From the NCBI GenBank assembly GCA_021812705.1, contig JAKAMT010000001.1:72016-111233 (forward strand): a stretch of DNA of 39,218 bases. The letters are read 5' to 3'. Below, one piece after another: positions 23,413-32,446 of this stretch. Position 1 is the stretch's first letter. Each line of letters opens with the position of its first letter. Made by a program: the position numbers and the translations under genes. Origin of the DNA: Bacteroidota bacterium (lineage in GTDB: Bacteria > Bacteroidota > Ignavibacteria > Ignavibacteriales > Melioribacteraceae). Below the pieces are notes generated by a model that was not told the origin of the DNA, did no database searches, and was given only the letters and a program-made list of their open reading frames with translations.

Positions 23413-26202
23413 TTATTTTTTCCGTTCCCGGTTCTCCAGACGGTCTTTTTCCTGCTCCTTCGCTTCACGCATCATGTTTTCGACTTTGTCAATTTCCGGT
23501 GATTCTTTAAGGGATTGCCAATCGAATTTTTCGTCCAGAGGAGTAAGGGCTTTCTCCGGATCAAAAATTCTTCTGTCGATATCCAGCGCCTTGTATGGAG
23601 TAAAATCGGGTTTGTCCGTAAAGAAATCTGCAAGGTCATTTGCGAAGGCATCGAACTGATTTAAATATGGAACGCCAAGTATGTTCCAAAAAGTTTTGAA
23701 TATGCTTCCGAAGCTGTAATGCACTTTGCTTACGTAATTCTTTTTGGCATAGGGAGATATTACCATTAAAATGCTTCTGTGCGCGTCAATATGATCAACC
23801 CCGTTCTGCGCATCGTCTTCTGTAATAACTATCATCATATTTTTCCAGTAGGGAGTATGTGAAAGAAATTCAATAATTCTTCCTATGGCTAAATCATTAT
23901 CCGCCATGTAGCTTTCTCTGAAAGGATACCCGTCATTCGGTCTTTCGCCTGCGCCGTGGTCGTTCGGAACGATTGCTGTAATTACCGCGGGCATCTCTTT
24001 TCCCGCGCCTATCCACCTTTCCTTAAATTCTTTCATAAACATATCTGCGCGGAACTGATCCGGAATGCTTGTGTTGTAAGTGGGATATATCTTTGATGAA
24101 TTATCGAATAAAGGCGCGGAGAGAGGGAAATTTACAATTGATTTAGCGCCCGTGTATTTAAAACTTTCGTGATAGGCTGCAGGCTCGAACATCAGTCCGC
24201 ATCCGAAATTGAAAAAACTTTTTTTGTTTCTGTGAAGATGATCCCAGATTGTGCCGGCTTCGTTCATATCTTCCGGATAGACTGCGCCCGCTGCGCCGTT
24301 CATGCCAAATACTCCCGGCGCTTTGGAATCCTCTTTGAATTCACGATTGCCGCCGTAATTGGCGGGCGTAGTAGCTTCCACCCATTCATTGGGATAAGTG
24401 TTTGCAAGCCAGCGGTGTCCGTCGGCTGATACATCCGAGTCGACATAAAAGTTGTCCGAGATAGCAAACTGTTTTGCAAGTTTAAGATGGTTAAAAGCGA
24501 CCGTAGTATTATTTACTTCTAAAGTTTTTTTTCTGTTTGTGAAAGAAACGTTTCTGCCGTATCTCGCAAGTGAAGAATCCCCGTCCGCTTTTTCTATCTG
24601 TCCGAATACTTCATCGAAAGTTCTGTTCTCTTTTGTTATGAAAACGATATGTTTAATAGGGCTCTCTTTTTCTCCCGGGAAGAGGGGAACCGGATTATTC
24701 TTTCTCGACAGCAGTTCTGCGGCGTTAGTTTTGTGAAATGAAAAATTATTGTCGATCACTTTTTTAGCAAGCGATTTCAATTCTTCATCTGCAGGTATGT
24801 CAATTATACTCACGGCACCTTTCATAAGATTTCCTATGTAGCTTCCTTCGGGTCCGCGTTTAAATGTAGCGCCTCCGTTAGGCCCGCTGCCGAATCCTTT
24901 TGCGTTTGCTACGAACAGTTTTTTCCCGTCTCCGCTAATTTTTACTCTTGCCGGAAACCATGCCGTTGGAATATATCCGAGAACTTTGAATGAATTGGCG
25001 TCTATAACGGCCACCGCATTTATTCCCGCGAGTGCTGCAAACAATCTTTTTTTATCCGGAGAAATGGTTAATCCGAATGGAATAAGGCCCCGCAAATTTT
25101 TTAATCTTACATCGGGTGAAAGTTTTATGTTTTTTACAACTTTCTTTCTTTGAATATCTATTACTGAAATGTCGTCGTTCGATCCGTTGCTTACAAAAAC
25201 AAATTTATCTGTCGCGGCTAATGAGTTTGGGCTTGCACCTCCCACGGCCGGAATTCCATCTATAAGTTCACCGATCTGAGTTCCTGTTTTAATCTTTGCA
25301 GAGACCTCAAAATTTTTATTCTTATTCTCTATCATAAAAACGGAGAATGCTTCTTTGGAAAGAGGATCTCCCAGACCGGGCACTTCAAGTCCGTTTACGG
25401 TTGTCCCAGTTTCCGATTTTTTTGAGAGGTAGGCGAACGGAGGAAAATCGAGAGCCTTCTGATTCATGTTCTCTTTAGTGATTCCCTTGATCAGGCTGTA
25501 TTGATACATTCCCACATTAGCAACAAAAATATATTTTTCGTCCGGCGAGAGTGTAATTCCAAACGGATATCTGCCGACCGGAACGTTTTGAATTATTTTT
25601 TTTGTTTGTGTATCGGCCACGATCATCCTGAAATTGATCTGGTCAACGGCAAAAATTGTTTTACCATCCCGGGATAAAGACAGATCCCCTATGTATCCGT
25701 GCGAGTAATCGATCCCATTCTCCATCTGTGCGCAATCTATCGAATCCTTTTTTATACCTGTAGAAACATCAAAAAGATAAATGCAATTGGTCTGTCCCCC
25801 CGCTACATAAACGGTTTTGTTATCAGGGGAGATCGCAAGTCCCATGAATACAGAAGCGAGCACTCCTTTATCGGTATTCGGTCCGGGCGGCACCTGCAGA
25901 ACCGACTGATCTTTTTCTCCGGCATTTTTAATTATAGTAATGGAGAGGGGAGATGTGCCGGAATTGGCAGTTACAATTATTCTGCCGTCTTTGCTTATTG
26001 CCATTCCGTACGGATGAGGCGCGGTGGAAATCTGTTTTCCAAGCGGAGTTAAAAATCTTCCGTTCGGAATTACCGTGGTTCCTTCTCTGTTAATTTTTGT
26101 GATTTCATTTTTTGAAGGAGCGGAGAGAATCCATAAATCATTTTTTATCTGTGCAACGACAGATGAAATAAATAAAAGAAGCGCAATAAAAATATTTTTC
26201 AT
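23413..26202 (-). CDS. YncE-like beta-propeller fused to a phosphoesterase domain
   Basis: A 929-residue exported protein (signal peptide to VVAQ, about 18). Residues 30-480 contain repeats of a YVTN/YncE-type seven-bladed propeller (for example GMAISKDGRIIVTAN, GLAISPDNKTVYVAGG, GITLSPDEKYIFVANVG). From about 515 comes the phosphoesterase (PF04185, phospholipase C/acid phosphatase-like) domain: HIVFITKENRTFDEVFG, NFYVDSDVSADGHRW, NDHGAGERPNDGYP and DDAQNGVDHIDAHRS. Metal-binding Asp/His/Asn are all present. Substrate unknown. The propeller probably serves binding or targeting. The C-terminus is a charged helix rich in E/K/R. The PfkB gene follows directly. Confidence 0.88.
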   Translation of the reverse strand: MKNIFIALLLFISSVVAQIKNDLWILSAPSKNEITKINREGTTVIPNGRFLTPLGKQISTAPHPYGMAISKDGRIIVTANSGTSPLSITIIKNAGEKDQSVLQVPPGPNTDKGVLASVFMGLAISPDNKTVYVAGGQTNCIYLFDVSTGIKKDSIDCAQMENGIDYSHGYIGDLSLSRDGKTIFAVDQINFRMIVADTQTKKIIQNVPVGRYPFGITLSPDEKYIFVANVGMYQYSLIKGITKENMNQKALDFPPFAYLSKKSETGTTVNGLEVPGLGDPLSKEAFSVFMIENKNKNFEVSAKIKTGTQIGELIDGIPAVGGASPNSLAATDKFVFVSNGSNDDISVIDIQRKKVVKNIKLSPDVRLKNLRGLIPFGLTISPDKKRLFAALAGINAVAVIDANSFKVLGYIPTAWFPARVKISGDGKKLFVANAKGFGSGPNGGATFKRGPEGSYIGNLMKGAVSIIDIPADEELKSLAKKVIDNNFSFHKTNAAELLSRKNNPVPLFPGEKESPIKHIVFITKENRTFDEVFGQIEKADGDSSLARYGRNVSFTNRKKTLEVNNTTVAFNHLKLAKQFAISDNFYVDSDVSADGHRWLANTYPNEWVEATTPANYGGNREFKEDSKAPGVFGMNGAAGAVYPEDMNEAGTIWDHLHRNKKSFFNFGCGLMFEPAAYHESFKYTGAKSIVNFPLSAPLFDNSSKIYPTYNTSIPDQFRADMFMKEFKERWIGAGKEMPAVITAIVPNDHGAGERPNDGYPFRESYMADNDLAIGRIIEFLSHTPYWKNMMIVITEDDAQNGVDHIDAHRSILMVISPYAKKNYVSKVHYSFGSIFKTFWNILGVPYLNQFDAFANDLADFFTDKPDFTPYKALDIDRRIFDPEKALTPLDEKFDWQSLKESPEIDKVENMMREAKEQEKDRLENRERKK

Positions 26203-26229
26203 ATATATCTCTGTTTCGTAAATGATAGA

Positions 26230-27087
26230 CTAATTTTTTTTAACGACCTGTACGAATAGAGCTCCGGCAAAAGCTACAGCCATTCCTATTCCCTCGGCAA
26301 GAGTGATTGCTTCGCCGAGAAAAATCCACGCCAGCACGGCAATCTGAATGAGCATGGTGCCGTTTATTATGCTCGATTCCATTGCGGTAAGGTTCCTAAG
26401 AGTGAGGTTCCAAATAGTAAATGCGAACGCAGTATTTACAACGGCCAGCCAAACAAGAAATAAAATATTTTTCAGACTGAGCAGAGGCAGACCTTGAATC
26501 ATGATACCGGTCATGAGCATTATAACCGAACCAATTCCCATGGTTATTACTGTTACGGTAAGGGGATCGAATTTGTGGGAGCGGTTTATATTTCTTCCTA
26601 AAACGGACGAGAAAGAATTTGCCAAAACGCCGACCGACATCACGCTTATTCCAAGAATTTCATCCGCGGGCAAATTCACCGGAAAGAAATAAACCAATAT
26701 TCCCAGAACAAAAAGGATACTTCCAAACCACTGACGCGCCGAGGGCTTTTCAGATAAAAGAATTACTCCCATTATTGAAACTATGATAGGCGTAAAATTT
26801 TGAAGTAGAGAGACAGTTACAGCAGGCAGCAGAGAGAGCCCTATGAACTGAGTTCCCTGCGTGAAAGAATAAAAGAGAATGCCGAGAAGAATAAATTTGC
26901 CAAGATCTTTTTTTCCTAAATTTTTGATTTCTGATCTGATTTTTTTCCGGAATGCGAAGGGAAGCAGTACAAGAAAGGCCAGAGTATAACGCAATCCCGC
27001 GTAGGTCAACGGGGGAATTTCGGTCAAACCGATTTTAATTATTATAAATGAAGTTGACCAGAGAAACGTTACCAGCAGAGCCAGCAA
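26230..27087 (-). CDS. EamA/DMT-family transporter
   Basis: A permease of 285 residues or slightly more, with ten helices in two EamA repeats (1-135 and 145-285). Typical signatures are FLWSTSFIIIKIGL, GLRYTLAFLVLLPFAF, LLPAVTVSLLQNFTPIIV and AMESSIINGTMLIQIAVLAWIFLGE. Substrate unknown; family members export amino acids, metabolites or nucleotide sugars. The given start is a TTG without any Shine-Dalgarno. The frame is open upstream, and AGAGAGG (27135-27129) lies just before two ATT codons (27126-27121) in the same frame, so the true start may be a rare ATT. It follows the TauE/SafE gene closely and is probably coupled to it. Confidence 0.85.
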   Translation of the reverse strand: MLALLVTFLWSTSFIIIKIGLTEIPPLTYAGLRYTLAFLVLLPFAFRKKIRSEIKNLGKKDLGKFILLGILFYSFTQGTQFIGLSLLPAVTVSLLQNFTPIIVSIMGVILLSEKPSARQWFGSILFVLGILVYFFPVNLPADEILGISVMSVGVLANSFSSVLGRNINRSHKFDPLTVTVITMGIGSVIMLMTGIMIQGLPLLSLKNILFLVWLAVVNTAFAFTIWNLTLRNLTAMESSIINGTMLIQIAVLAWIFLGEAITLAEGIGMAVAFAGALFVQVVKKN

Positions 27088-27138
27088 AACGGAAGCTGTT
27101 CTGGAGATTTGTTTCGAAAAAATAATAGCCTCTCTGAA

Positions 27139-27501
27139 TTATTTTCCAAAAAATAATTTTACCGCATATGCCAAAAGAAAAACGGCAAAGATTTTTTTTA
27201 ACATTCCTTCCGGAAGAGAAACGGCATAGAGAGAAGAGAAGTAACTTCCGATAACAAAAGTAACGACCATAATTCCCACCGCTCTCAAATTTACATGCCC
27301 GGCTTTGTAATAATTTAAAACAGCCAGTATTCCTATTGGAAGAAGAAGAAGCCCCAGCGAAGTTCCCTGCGCGTCTTTTTGAGTATAGCCGAGAAGTCCG
27401 ACCAGCATCGGAATGATAATTAATCCTCCGCCTATTCCCAAAATTCCGCTCACCAATCCGGCCAGAAGCCCGATTAACAAAAGAATAAATATCTCGTTCA
27501 T
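27139..27501 (-). CDS. half-size TauE/SafE-family membrane protein
   Basis: A 120-residue protein with four hydrophobic helices and the family hallmark GLVSGILGIGGGLIIIPMLV at the N-terminus. TauE/SafE proteins usually have two such halves (about 240-270 residues), so this would act as a homodimer of half-units. The family exports sulfite, sulfoacetate or related anions, but the substrate here is unknown. It precedes the EamA transporter gene and is divergent from the KinB-like kinase, with an inverted repeat at 27600-27619 in between. Confidence 0.85.
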   Translation of the reverse strand: MNEIFILLLIGLLAGLVSGILGIGGGLIIIPMLVGLLGYTQKDAQGTSLGLLLLPIGILAVLNYYKAGHVNLRAVGIMVVTFVIGSYFSSLYAVSLPEGMLKKIFAVFLLAYAVKLFFGK

Positions 27502-27712
27502 AACGCTCTTTTTGTGATTGAAAAAATCGAATAAAGTAAACGGTAAAAACTTTCATTTAAAGATAGAACAGTTAATCGGATGATTCAACGCAGCGGCGCA
27601 ATATTCTAACCGGAATATTACTTGTGTTTTATAAGGGGGGCGAGAAAAAGTTGTTTATTTACGTGAGCGAATCTGCTATTTTATAGATGAGAATTAAAAT
27701 TTTCGTGAGCCG

Positions 27713-29554
27713 ATGATAAATCTTTACACGACAAGTTTACGCAGCAAGATATTGCTTGGTTTTACGGTAATTCTTCTGATTATGTTTTTTGCAACGCTCT
27801 GGAGCATCTACAATTTTTATTATTTGAACGAGCTGATAAAAAAAACAATGCAGGAAAATTATTCCAGCCTTATTGCCGCGGACAATATGGGAAGCGCCCT
27901 GGACGAACAGCTCCAGGCAATTGTTGTTATGTACAATCAAAGTTTCGAAAAGGGGGAAGACTCATTTCAAAAAAACAGAAATGAATTTTATTACTGGTAT
28001 GAAAGCGCGCGGCAATCCGTAAATTCACCCCAAGGCAAGAACATATTGGATACTCTGAATATCCGGTATCAGGGTTTTCTGAAGGATATATATAATAGTA
28101 TAGATTTTAATATTTACAGAGCCGAAAAAAGGCAGACTCTAAGAAGCGATTATGTGCGGTTTGTGAGCGAGATACAGGGATTGAAGAAAATCAATAACGG
28201 AATACTGGATCTCAACCACAAATCGCTTAACAAATCCGTGGTTGAAGTTAAAGACTTGACTCAGAATGCAACTATAGCAATACTTCTGATTTTGTTCGGC
28301 GCCATAGGAATCAGCATAACTTTCGGAACCAAGTTTTCGAATTACATCGTAAAGCCGATTTCAAAATTGCGCGAAAGCGTTACGCATATAGGCGAAGGAA
28401 ATTTTGACGAAAGAATCGAGATTGATGAAAATGCCGACGAGATAAACAGTCTTGCCGAAGAATTCAACAAGATGAGCGAGAAGCTGGGAATGTATGAACG
28501 GTTTAATCTGAATAAAATTCTTTACGAAAAGAAAAAATCGGAGCTTATAATTGAAGGCATGAACGAACCCGTTCTGATGGTTGATGAAAATTTTAATATC
28601 GTTCTCTCCAATAAAACATTCAACGAAGCTTTCAGTCAGCAGAATTTTGATGCGTCTACAATTAAAAAACTGATATTGCCCCAGGAAAAAACAAAAGCCA
28701 AAAATGAAAACGGGGAAGATTCCGGCCTCTATTTGAAAGACGATATGATTCAAATTAAGGATACGGAGGGGAATCAGAAGTATTTTAAGGTAATTGCCGC
28801 TTCATTGGAGATTCCCGAAAGCGAATTGCGCGGTACTGTGATTGTGTTCAACGATATTACAAAATACCAGGAGCTCGACCGGATGAAATCCGAGTTCATA
28901 GCAAAAGTTTCGCACGAGCTTAAAACGCCGCTTACTTCACTGGGCATGGCGCTCGGAATTATTGAGGATAAGGTGGTAGGCGCCCTTACGGAGCAGCAGA
29001 CAGAGCTAGTTGCTTCAATGAAGGAAGATTACGAGCGGCTCAATAAACTTGTTTATGAAATTCTTGAATTGACCAAACTGGAATCCAGTATAGGAAAAAT
29101 AAAATTTGAAAAATTCGAAGCGCATAAACTTGCAGACCATATTCTAAAAAAATTCTCAATCCTGGCGAAAGACAACAATATCAAGCTTCACGTGAACGAC
29201 CAGAGCGGAGATCTTCTTATCAACGGCAGTTACGACAATATCCTCAGCGCGGTTGAAAATTTGGTTTCAAACTCGCTCAGATTTACTCCCAAAGGGGGAG
29301 AAATTAATGTTCTCTTTGCAAAAACGGAGGAGAACCTTGTTATAGAAATCTCCGATACGGGAATCGGCATCAGTCCCGATAATCTGAAAAAAATCTTCGA
29401 TAAATTTATTCAGATTGACGACAGCGCGCCCGGCAGCCTCGGCCTGGGTCTTTCAATTGCAAAGGAAGTGATTGAACTTCACAACGGAGAAATAAAAGCG
29501 TTCAGTGAATTGGGACAGGGAAGCACTTTTCAAATTAAATTACCGGCAGCGTAA
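27713..29554 (+). CDS. KinB-like HAMP/PAS sensor histidine kinase
   Basis: A 613-residue kinase with TM1 (12-32), a helical periplasmic sensor (33-185), TM2 (188-208), HAMP (209-262), a PAS domain (about 272-385), HisKA with phospho-acceptor H401 (AKVSHELKTPLT), and HATPase_c (about 500-613) with ENLVSNSLRFTPKGGE, DTGIGI and GLGLSIAKEV. The layout and the directly following NtrC-class regulator resemble the KinB/AlgB pair of Pseudomonas. The signal is unknown. The downstream gene begins at the base after its stop codon. Confidence 0.92.
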   Translation: MINLYTTSLRSKILLGFTVILLIMFFATLWSIYNFYYLNELIKKTMQENYSSLIAADNMGSALDEQLQAIVVMYNQSFEKGEDSFQKNRNEFYYWYESARQSVNSPQGKNILDTLNIRYQGFLKDIYNSIDFNIYRAEKRQTLRSDYVRFVSEIQGLKKINNGILDLNHKSLNKSVVEVKDLTQNATIAILLILFGAIGISITFGTKFSNYIVKPISKLRESVTHIGEGNFDERIEIDENADEINSLAEEFNKMSEKLGMYERFNLNKILYEKKKSELIIEGMNEPVLMVDENFNIVLSNKTFNEAFSQQNFDASTIKKLILPQEKTKAKNENGEDSGLYLKDDMIQIKDTEGNQKYFKVIAASLEIPESELRGTVIVFNDITKYQELDRMKSEFIAKVSHELKTPLTSLGMALGIIEDKVVGALTEQQTELVASMKEDYERLNKLVYEILELTKLESSIGKIKFEKFEAHKLADHILKKFSILAKDNNIKLHVNDQSGDLLINGSYDNILSAVENLVSNSLRFTPKGGEINVLFAKTEENLVIEISDTGIGISPDNLKKIFDKFIQIDDSAPGSLGLGLSIAKEVIELHNGEIKAFSELGQGSTFQIKLPAA

Positions 29555-30883
29555 ATGTATAAAGGAAAAATTTTAGTAATAGACGACGAAATCAACATTC
29601 TCAAAACTATCGAACTGTCTCTCAGCTCATCGGGATATCTTCCGGAAGTTTTTTCAGATCCCGTGAAGGCGCTTGAGCGATCGAAAGAAATTATTTTCGA
29701 TCTTGCTTTCATCGATTTAAAAATGCAGCCTATGAACGGCCTGGAAGTTCTTGCGCAACTGAAAATAAATTCTCCGGAAACAACAATTGTTCTGATGACC
29801 GCACACGGCTCCATAGAATCTGCTGTTGAAGCGATTAAAAAAGGGGCCTACGATTACATCACCAAACCTTTTACGCACAAAGAATTTATTCATATCATCG
29901 AACGCGTATATGATCATCACCGGATGAATAAAAAAATTAAAGGACTTACTTACCAATTGACGGAACAGTTCGGGGACGATGATTTTATTGCCTTAAATCC
30001 CGCCACGAAATTGATTTTTAAAACGGCAAAGGAGATCGCAGACAGCGATATTCCGGTTTTGATTGAGGGAGAGAGCGGAACCGGAAAAGAAGTGCTTGCC
30101 AGGTTCATACATAAAAACAGCTCCAGGGAAAACAATCCATTCATAATCATAAACTGTTCGGCAATTCCGGAAAATCTTTTTGAAAGCGAACTATTCGGTC
30201 ATGTAAAAGGGGCGTTCACAAATGCAATTAAGGACAGGATAGGGAGGCTTGAAATTGCAGATACGGGCACCGTCTTTCTTGATGAAGTTGCCGAAATTCC
30301 AAAATCGATGCAGGTAAAGCTTCTCCGGTTTCTACAGAGCATGGAATTTGAAAGAGTGGGCGAGAGCGTTACGCGCAAAATTGATATACGAATAATAAGC
30401 GCAACCAACAGGGATGTGGATTCCGATTTGGTCTCCGGATTTTTGCGCGATGATTTTTATTTCAGAATTGCCGGAGTTAAAATTAAACTGCCCCCATTGC
30501 GCGATCGAAAAGACGAGATACCTGATCTGATGAAACATTTTATCACAAAGTACTCCATCGGAAGAAGCGTAACAGTTTTAGAAGAAGCGGAAAAACTTTT
30601 AACGGATTACGACTGGCCCGGCAATATAAGAGAATTTGAAACAGTGATTAAACGGCTTCTGGTTTTTGCAAAGGATAATATAATCAAAGCGGAATACCTT
30701 CCGTCGGAGATTTTAAATTTCAAGCCGAAGCAGGCAGCATATCAGATGCAAAAAATAGAAGAGCTTGAAAAAGAACACATCATAGAGACGCTTAAATTAG
30801 CGGGCAGTCCAAAAGAGGCGGCTAAGATTCTGGGCATTTCGGAAACAACGCTGTGGCGCAAGAGAAAGCTATACGGCTTATAA
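29555..30883 (+). CDS. NtrC/AlgB-type sigma-54-dependent response regulator
   Basis: A 442-residue regulator: receiver (1-120, D54 in AFIDLKMQP), AAA+ ATPase (about 143-370) with Walker A GESGTGKE (172-179), Walker B VFLDEVAE (240-247) and the sigma-54 contact loop, and a Fis-type helix-turn-helix (about 400-440, AAKILGISETTLWRKRK). The contact loop reads GAFTNA (219-224) where almost all activators have GAFTGA. It starts on the base after the kinase stop, so translation is coupled. It should activate -24/-12 promoters on phosphorylation; the exbB operon lies 280 bases downstream and carries a candidate site. Confidence 0.93.
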   Translation: MYKGKILVIDDEINILKTIELSLSSSGYLPEVFSDPVKALERSKEIIFDLAFIDLKMQPMNGLEVLAQLKINSPETTIVLMTAHGSIESAVEAIKKGAYDYITKPFTHKEFIHIIERVYDHHRMNKKIKGLTYQLTEQFGDDDFIALNPATKLIFKTAKEIADSDIPVLIEGESGTGKEVLARFIHKNSSRENNPFIIINCSAIPENLFESELFGHVKGAFTNAIKDRIGRLEIADTGTVFLDEVAEIPKSMQVKLLRFLQSMEFERVGESVTRKIDIRIISATNRDVDSDLVSGFLRDDFYFRIAGVKIKLPPLRDRKDEIPDLMKHFITKYSIGRSVTVLEEAEKLLTDYDWPGNIREFETVIKRLLVFAKDNIIKAEYLPSEILNFKPKQAAYQMQKIEELEKEHIIETLKLAGSPKEAAKILGISETTLWRKRKLYGL

Positions 30884-30910
30884 CATTTCCAATTTGTTCA
30901 AATTTCTTAT

Positions 30911-31002
30911 TGAAATGCGAAAAAAGCAGGGCATTTCATTTTGAAATCTCCGTAAAGCGTTTAATTAAAGGAATTTATTTTGGATTGATTACAAAATGAA
31001 AT
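30911..31002. promoter_or_regulatory. cluster of TGAAAT half-sites upstream of exbB
   Basis: Within 92 bases there are two palindromes sharing the half-site TGAAAT: TGAAATGC-N12-GCATTTCA (30911-30918 and 30931-30938) and ATTTCA-TTT-TGAAAT (30933-30947). A further TGAAAT lies at 30997-31002. They lie about 130-220 bases before the presumed transcription start of exbB, the usual distance for enhancer sites of NtrC-class regulators. The region is AT-rich, so chance is possible. Confidence 0.4.
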
Positions 31003-31104
31003 CTTATTACTTTCAGCATGCAATATAAACGCCATCGCCGTTAACCGTGCTGAAAAATATTTTGATTTTAAGCTGAAAGGAGAGTTTTTCAAGAGATTCT
31101 TCTG

Positions 31105-31120
31105 CGGCATGTTATTTGGT
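31105..31120 (+). promoter_or_regulatory. candidate sigma-54 (-24/-12) promoter of the exbB operon
   Basis: The sequence CGGCATGTTATTTGGT aligns to TGGCACG-N4-TTGCA: GGCA, the G at position 6 and TTG match with correct spacing. The last base of the -12 GC is G instead of C. It lies about 43 bases upstream of the exbB ATG, just downstream of a sigma-54 activator gene. Low to moderate confidence because of the -12 mismatch. Confidence 0.35.
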
Positions 31121-31162
31121 ATTAAAATGGGGTAACATAATTAATTCATATAGGAGAGTAAC

Positions 31163-31951
31163 ATGAAACAATCTGCTTTTATTGTAAGCCTTTTCTTCAT
31201 CGCTATGATAGCTGCATACTTAATCTATGAATTTGTTCTTGGTAATCCGGCAAACTTTGCTGATTACGTAACAAAAGGAACAAAAGAAGTACCGGCAAGC
31301 GGCAACATTTTAGGTATGACCTATGTAGGCGGTCCGCTTGTATCTTTATTGATCGGTCTTTCAATCATGGTTTTCGCTATTATTATAGAAAGAACCTTAA
31401 CTTTAAAGAAAGCCGCTGGCAAACAGCCGGTTCCAAAATTTTTCAAAAAAGTTGTTGATCAGATCAGAGCCGGTCAGATTACAGACGCAATTGCTAGCTG
31501 CGATGCACAGAGAGGATCTGTTGCAAACGTTTTAAAAGCAGCATTAACCCGCTATGCAGAAGTTACTTCAAATAAATCAACAGTTGATGTTGAAAAACAG
31601 CTGGTAGAAGTTCAGCGCGCAGTTGAAGAATCTATGATGCTCGAAACTCCTCTCTTGGAGAAAAATCTTATCGCATTATCAACAATCGCTTCAATCGCAA
31701 CAATGGTTGGTCTTCTTGGTACAGTTATCGGTATGATCCGCGCATTCAAAGCTCTTGCACAGGCCGGTGCTCCGGATGCTATCTCTTTGGCAACCGGTAT
31801 TTCCGAAGCTCTTATCAACACAGCAGGCGGATTGTTTGCAGCTATTCTTGGTATCGTAGCTTATAACTTTTTCGTAAATAAAGTTGACAATTTTACATTC
31901 CAGATAGACGAAGCTAATTACAACGTAATGCAATTGTTAAAATCAAAGTGA
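31163..31951 (+). CDS. exbB: ExbB/TolQ/MotA-family proton-channel protein
   Basis: A 262-residue inner-membrane protein. There is an N-terminal helix (about 5-24), a second helix (48-75, GGPLVSLLIGLSIMVFAIIIE), a long cytoplasmic region with the FFKKVVDQIRAGQ and VEESMMLETPLLEKNL blocks, and two adjacent helices (about 172-195, 208-235: TMVGLLGTVIGMIRAF and SEALINTAGGLFAAILG) that match ExbB TM2/TM3. It forms with ExbD the proton-driven motor for TonB. Strong Shine-Dalgarno AGGAGAG. It is first of a seven-gene operon: exbB, exbD, exbD, tonB, small membrane protein, PstS-like, TPR. Confidence 0.93.
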   Translation: MKQSAFIVSLFFIAMIAAYLIYEFVLGNPANFADYVTKGTKEVPASGNILGMTYVGGPLVSLLIGLSIMVFAIIIERTLTLKKAAGKQPVPKFFKKVVDQIRAGQITDAIASCDAQRGSVANVLKAALTRYAEVTSNKSTVDVEKQLVEVQRAVEESMMLETPLLEKNLIALSTIASIATMVGLLGTVIGMIRAFKALAQAGAPDAISLATGISEALINTAGGLFAAILGIVAYNFFVNKVDNFTFQIDEANYNVMQLLKSK

Positions 31952-31959
31952 GGTAATTA

Positions 31960-32433
31960 ATGCCGCGCATTAAAAAGAAAAGAGTCTCCGTTCGAATAGA
32001 CATGACTCCGTTGGTGGACGTGGCGTTCTTGCTGCTCACATTCTTCATGTTGACCACTCAGTTTAAACCGGCTGAGGAAGTTGAAGTTATATTTCCTTAC
32101 TCGCATTCGGAAATAAAACTTCCTGAATCCAACACGATGACTCTTTATGTGAATAAAGATTCTAAGGTGTATTTGGGTTTTGATTCCCAGATCATGATGG
32201 AGAAAATGTTCGGACAGACGAATAAACTTCGCCAGGCAATTGAAGTTAAGACGGACGAACTTGGCGACATGTTAATTAAAGCAAGAATATCTAATCCCAA
32301 ATTGATTACAATTGTCAAGGCGGATGCTGATTCAGAATACGGAACCGTTTCTGATATTATAGATATCCTTCAGAAAGTTCAGATTACCAGATTCAATATG
32401 GTAACCAACTTTAAAGTCGATAAAAAAAGTTAA
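31960..32433 (+). CDS. exbD: ExbD-family biopolymer transport protein (first copy)
   Basis: A 157-residue protein with a short basic N-terminus, a single TM helix (about 15-35) bearing the proton-carrying Asp in RIDMTPLVDVAFLLLTFFML (the D in LVDVAF), and a periplasmic domain to the end. It partners ExbB in proton-motive coupling. It begins 9 bases after exbB. A second, diverged ExbD follows 14 bases later; the TM regions are nearly identical while the periplasmic domains differ, suggesting hetero-oligomers or separate partners. Confidence 0.93.
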   Translation: MPRIKKKRVSVRIDMTPLVDVAFLLLTFFMLTTQFKPAEEVEVIFPYSHSEIKLPESNTMTLYVNKDSKVYLGFDSQIMMEKMFGQTNKLRQAIEVKTDELGDMLIKARISNPKLITIVKADADSEYGTVSDIIDILQKVQITRFNMVTNFKVDKKS

Positions 32434-32446
32434 ATAGGAGAATAAT

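Noticed and set aside
27035-27556. 173-codon frame overlapping the TauE/SafE and EamA genes
   Set aside because: Low-complexity Arg/Ser/Phe-rich translation in the wrong phase of two clear transporter genes.
31011-31055. TTTCAGCA...TGCTGAAA inverted repeat upstream of exbB
   Set aside because: 8-bp arms with a 29-base loop. It may be part of the regulatory region, but I could not separate it from chance or assign a role.
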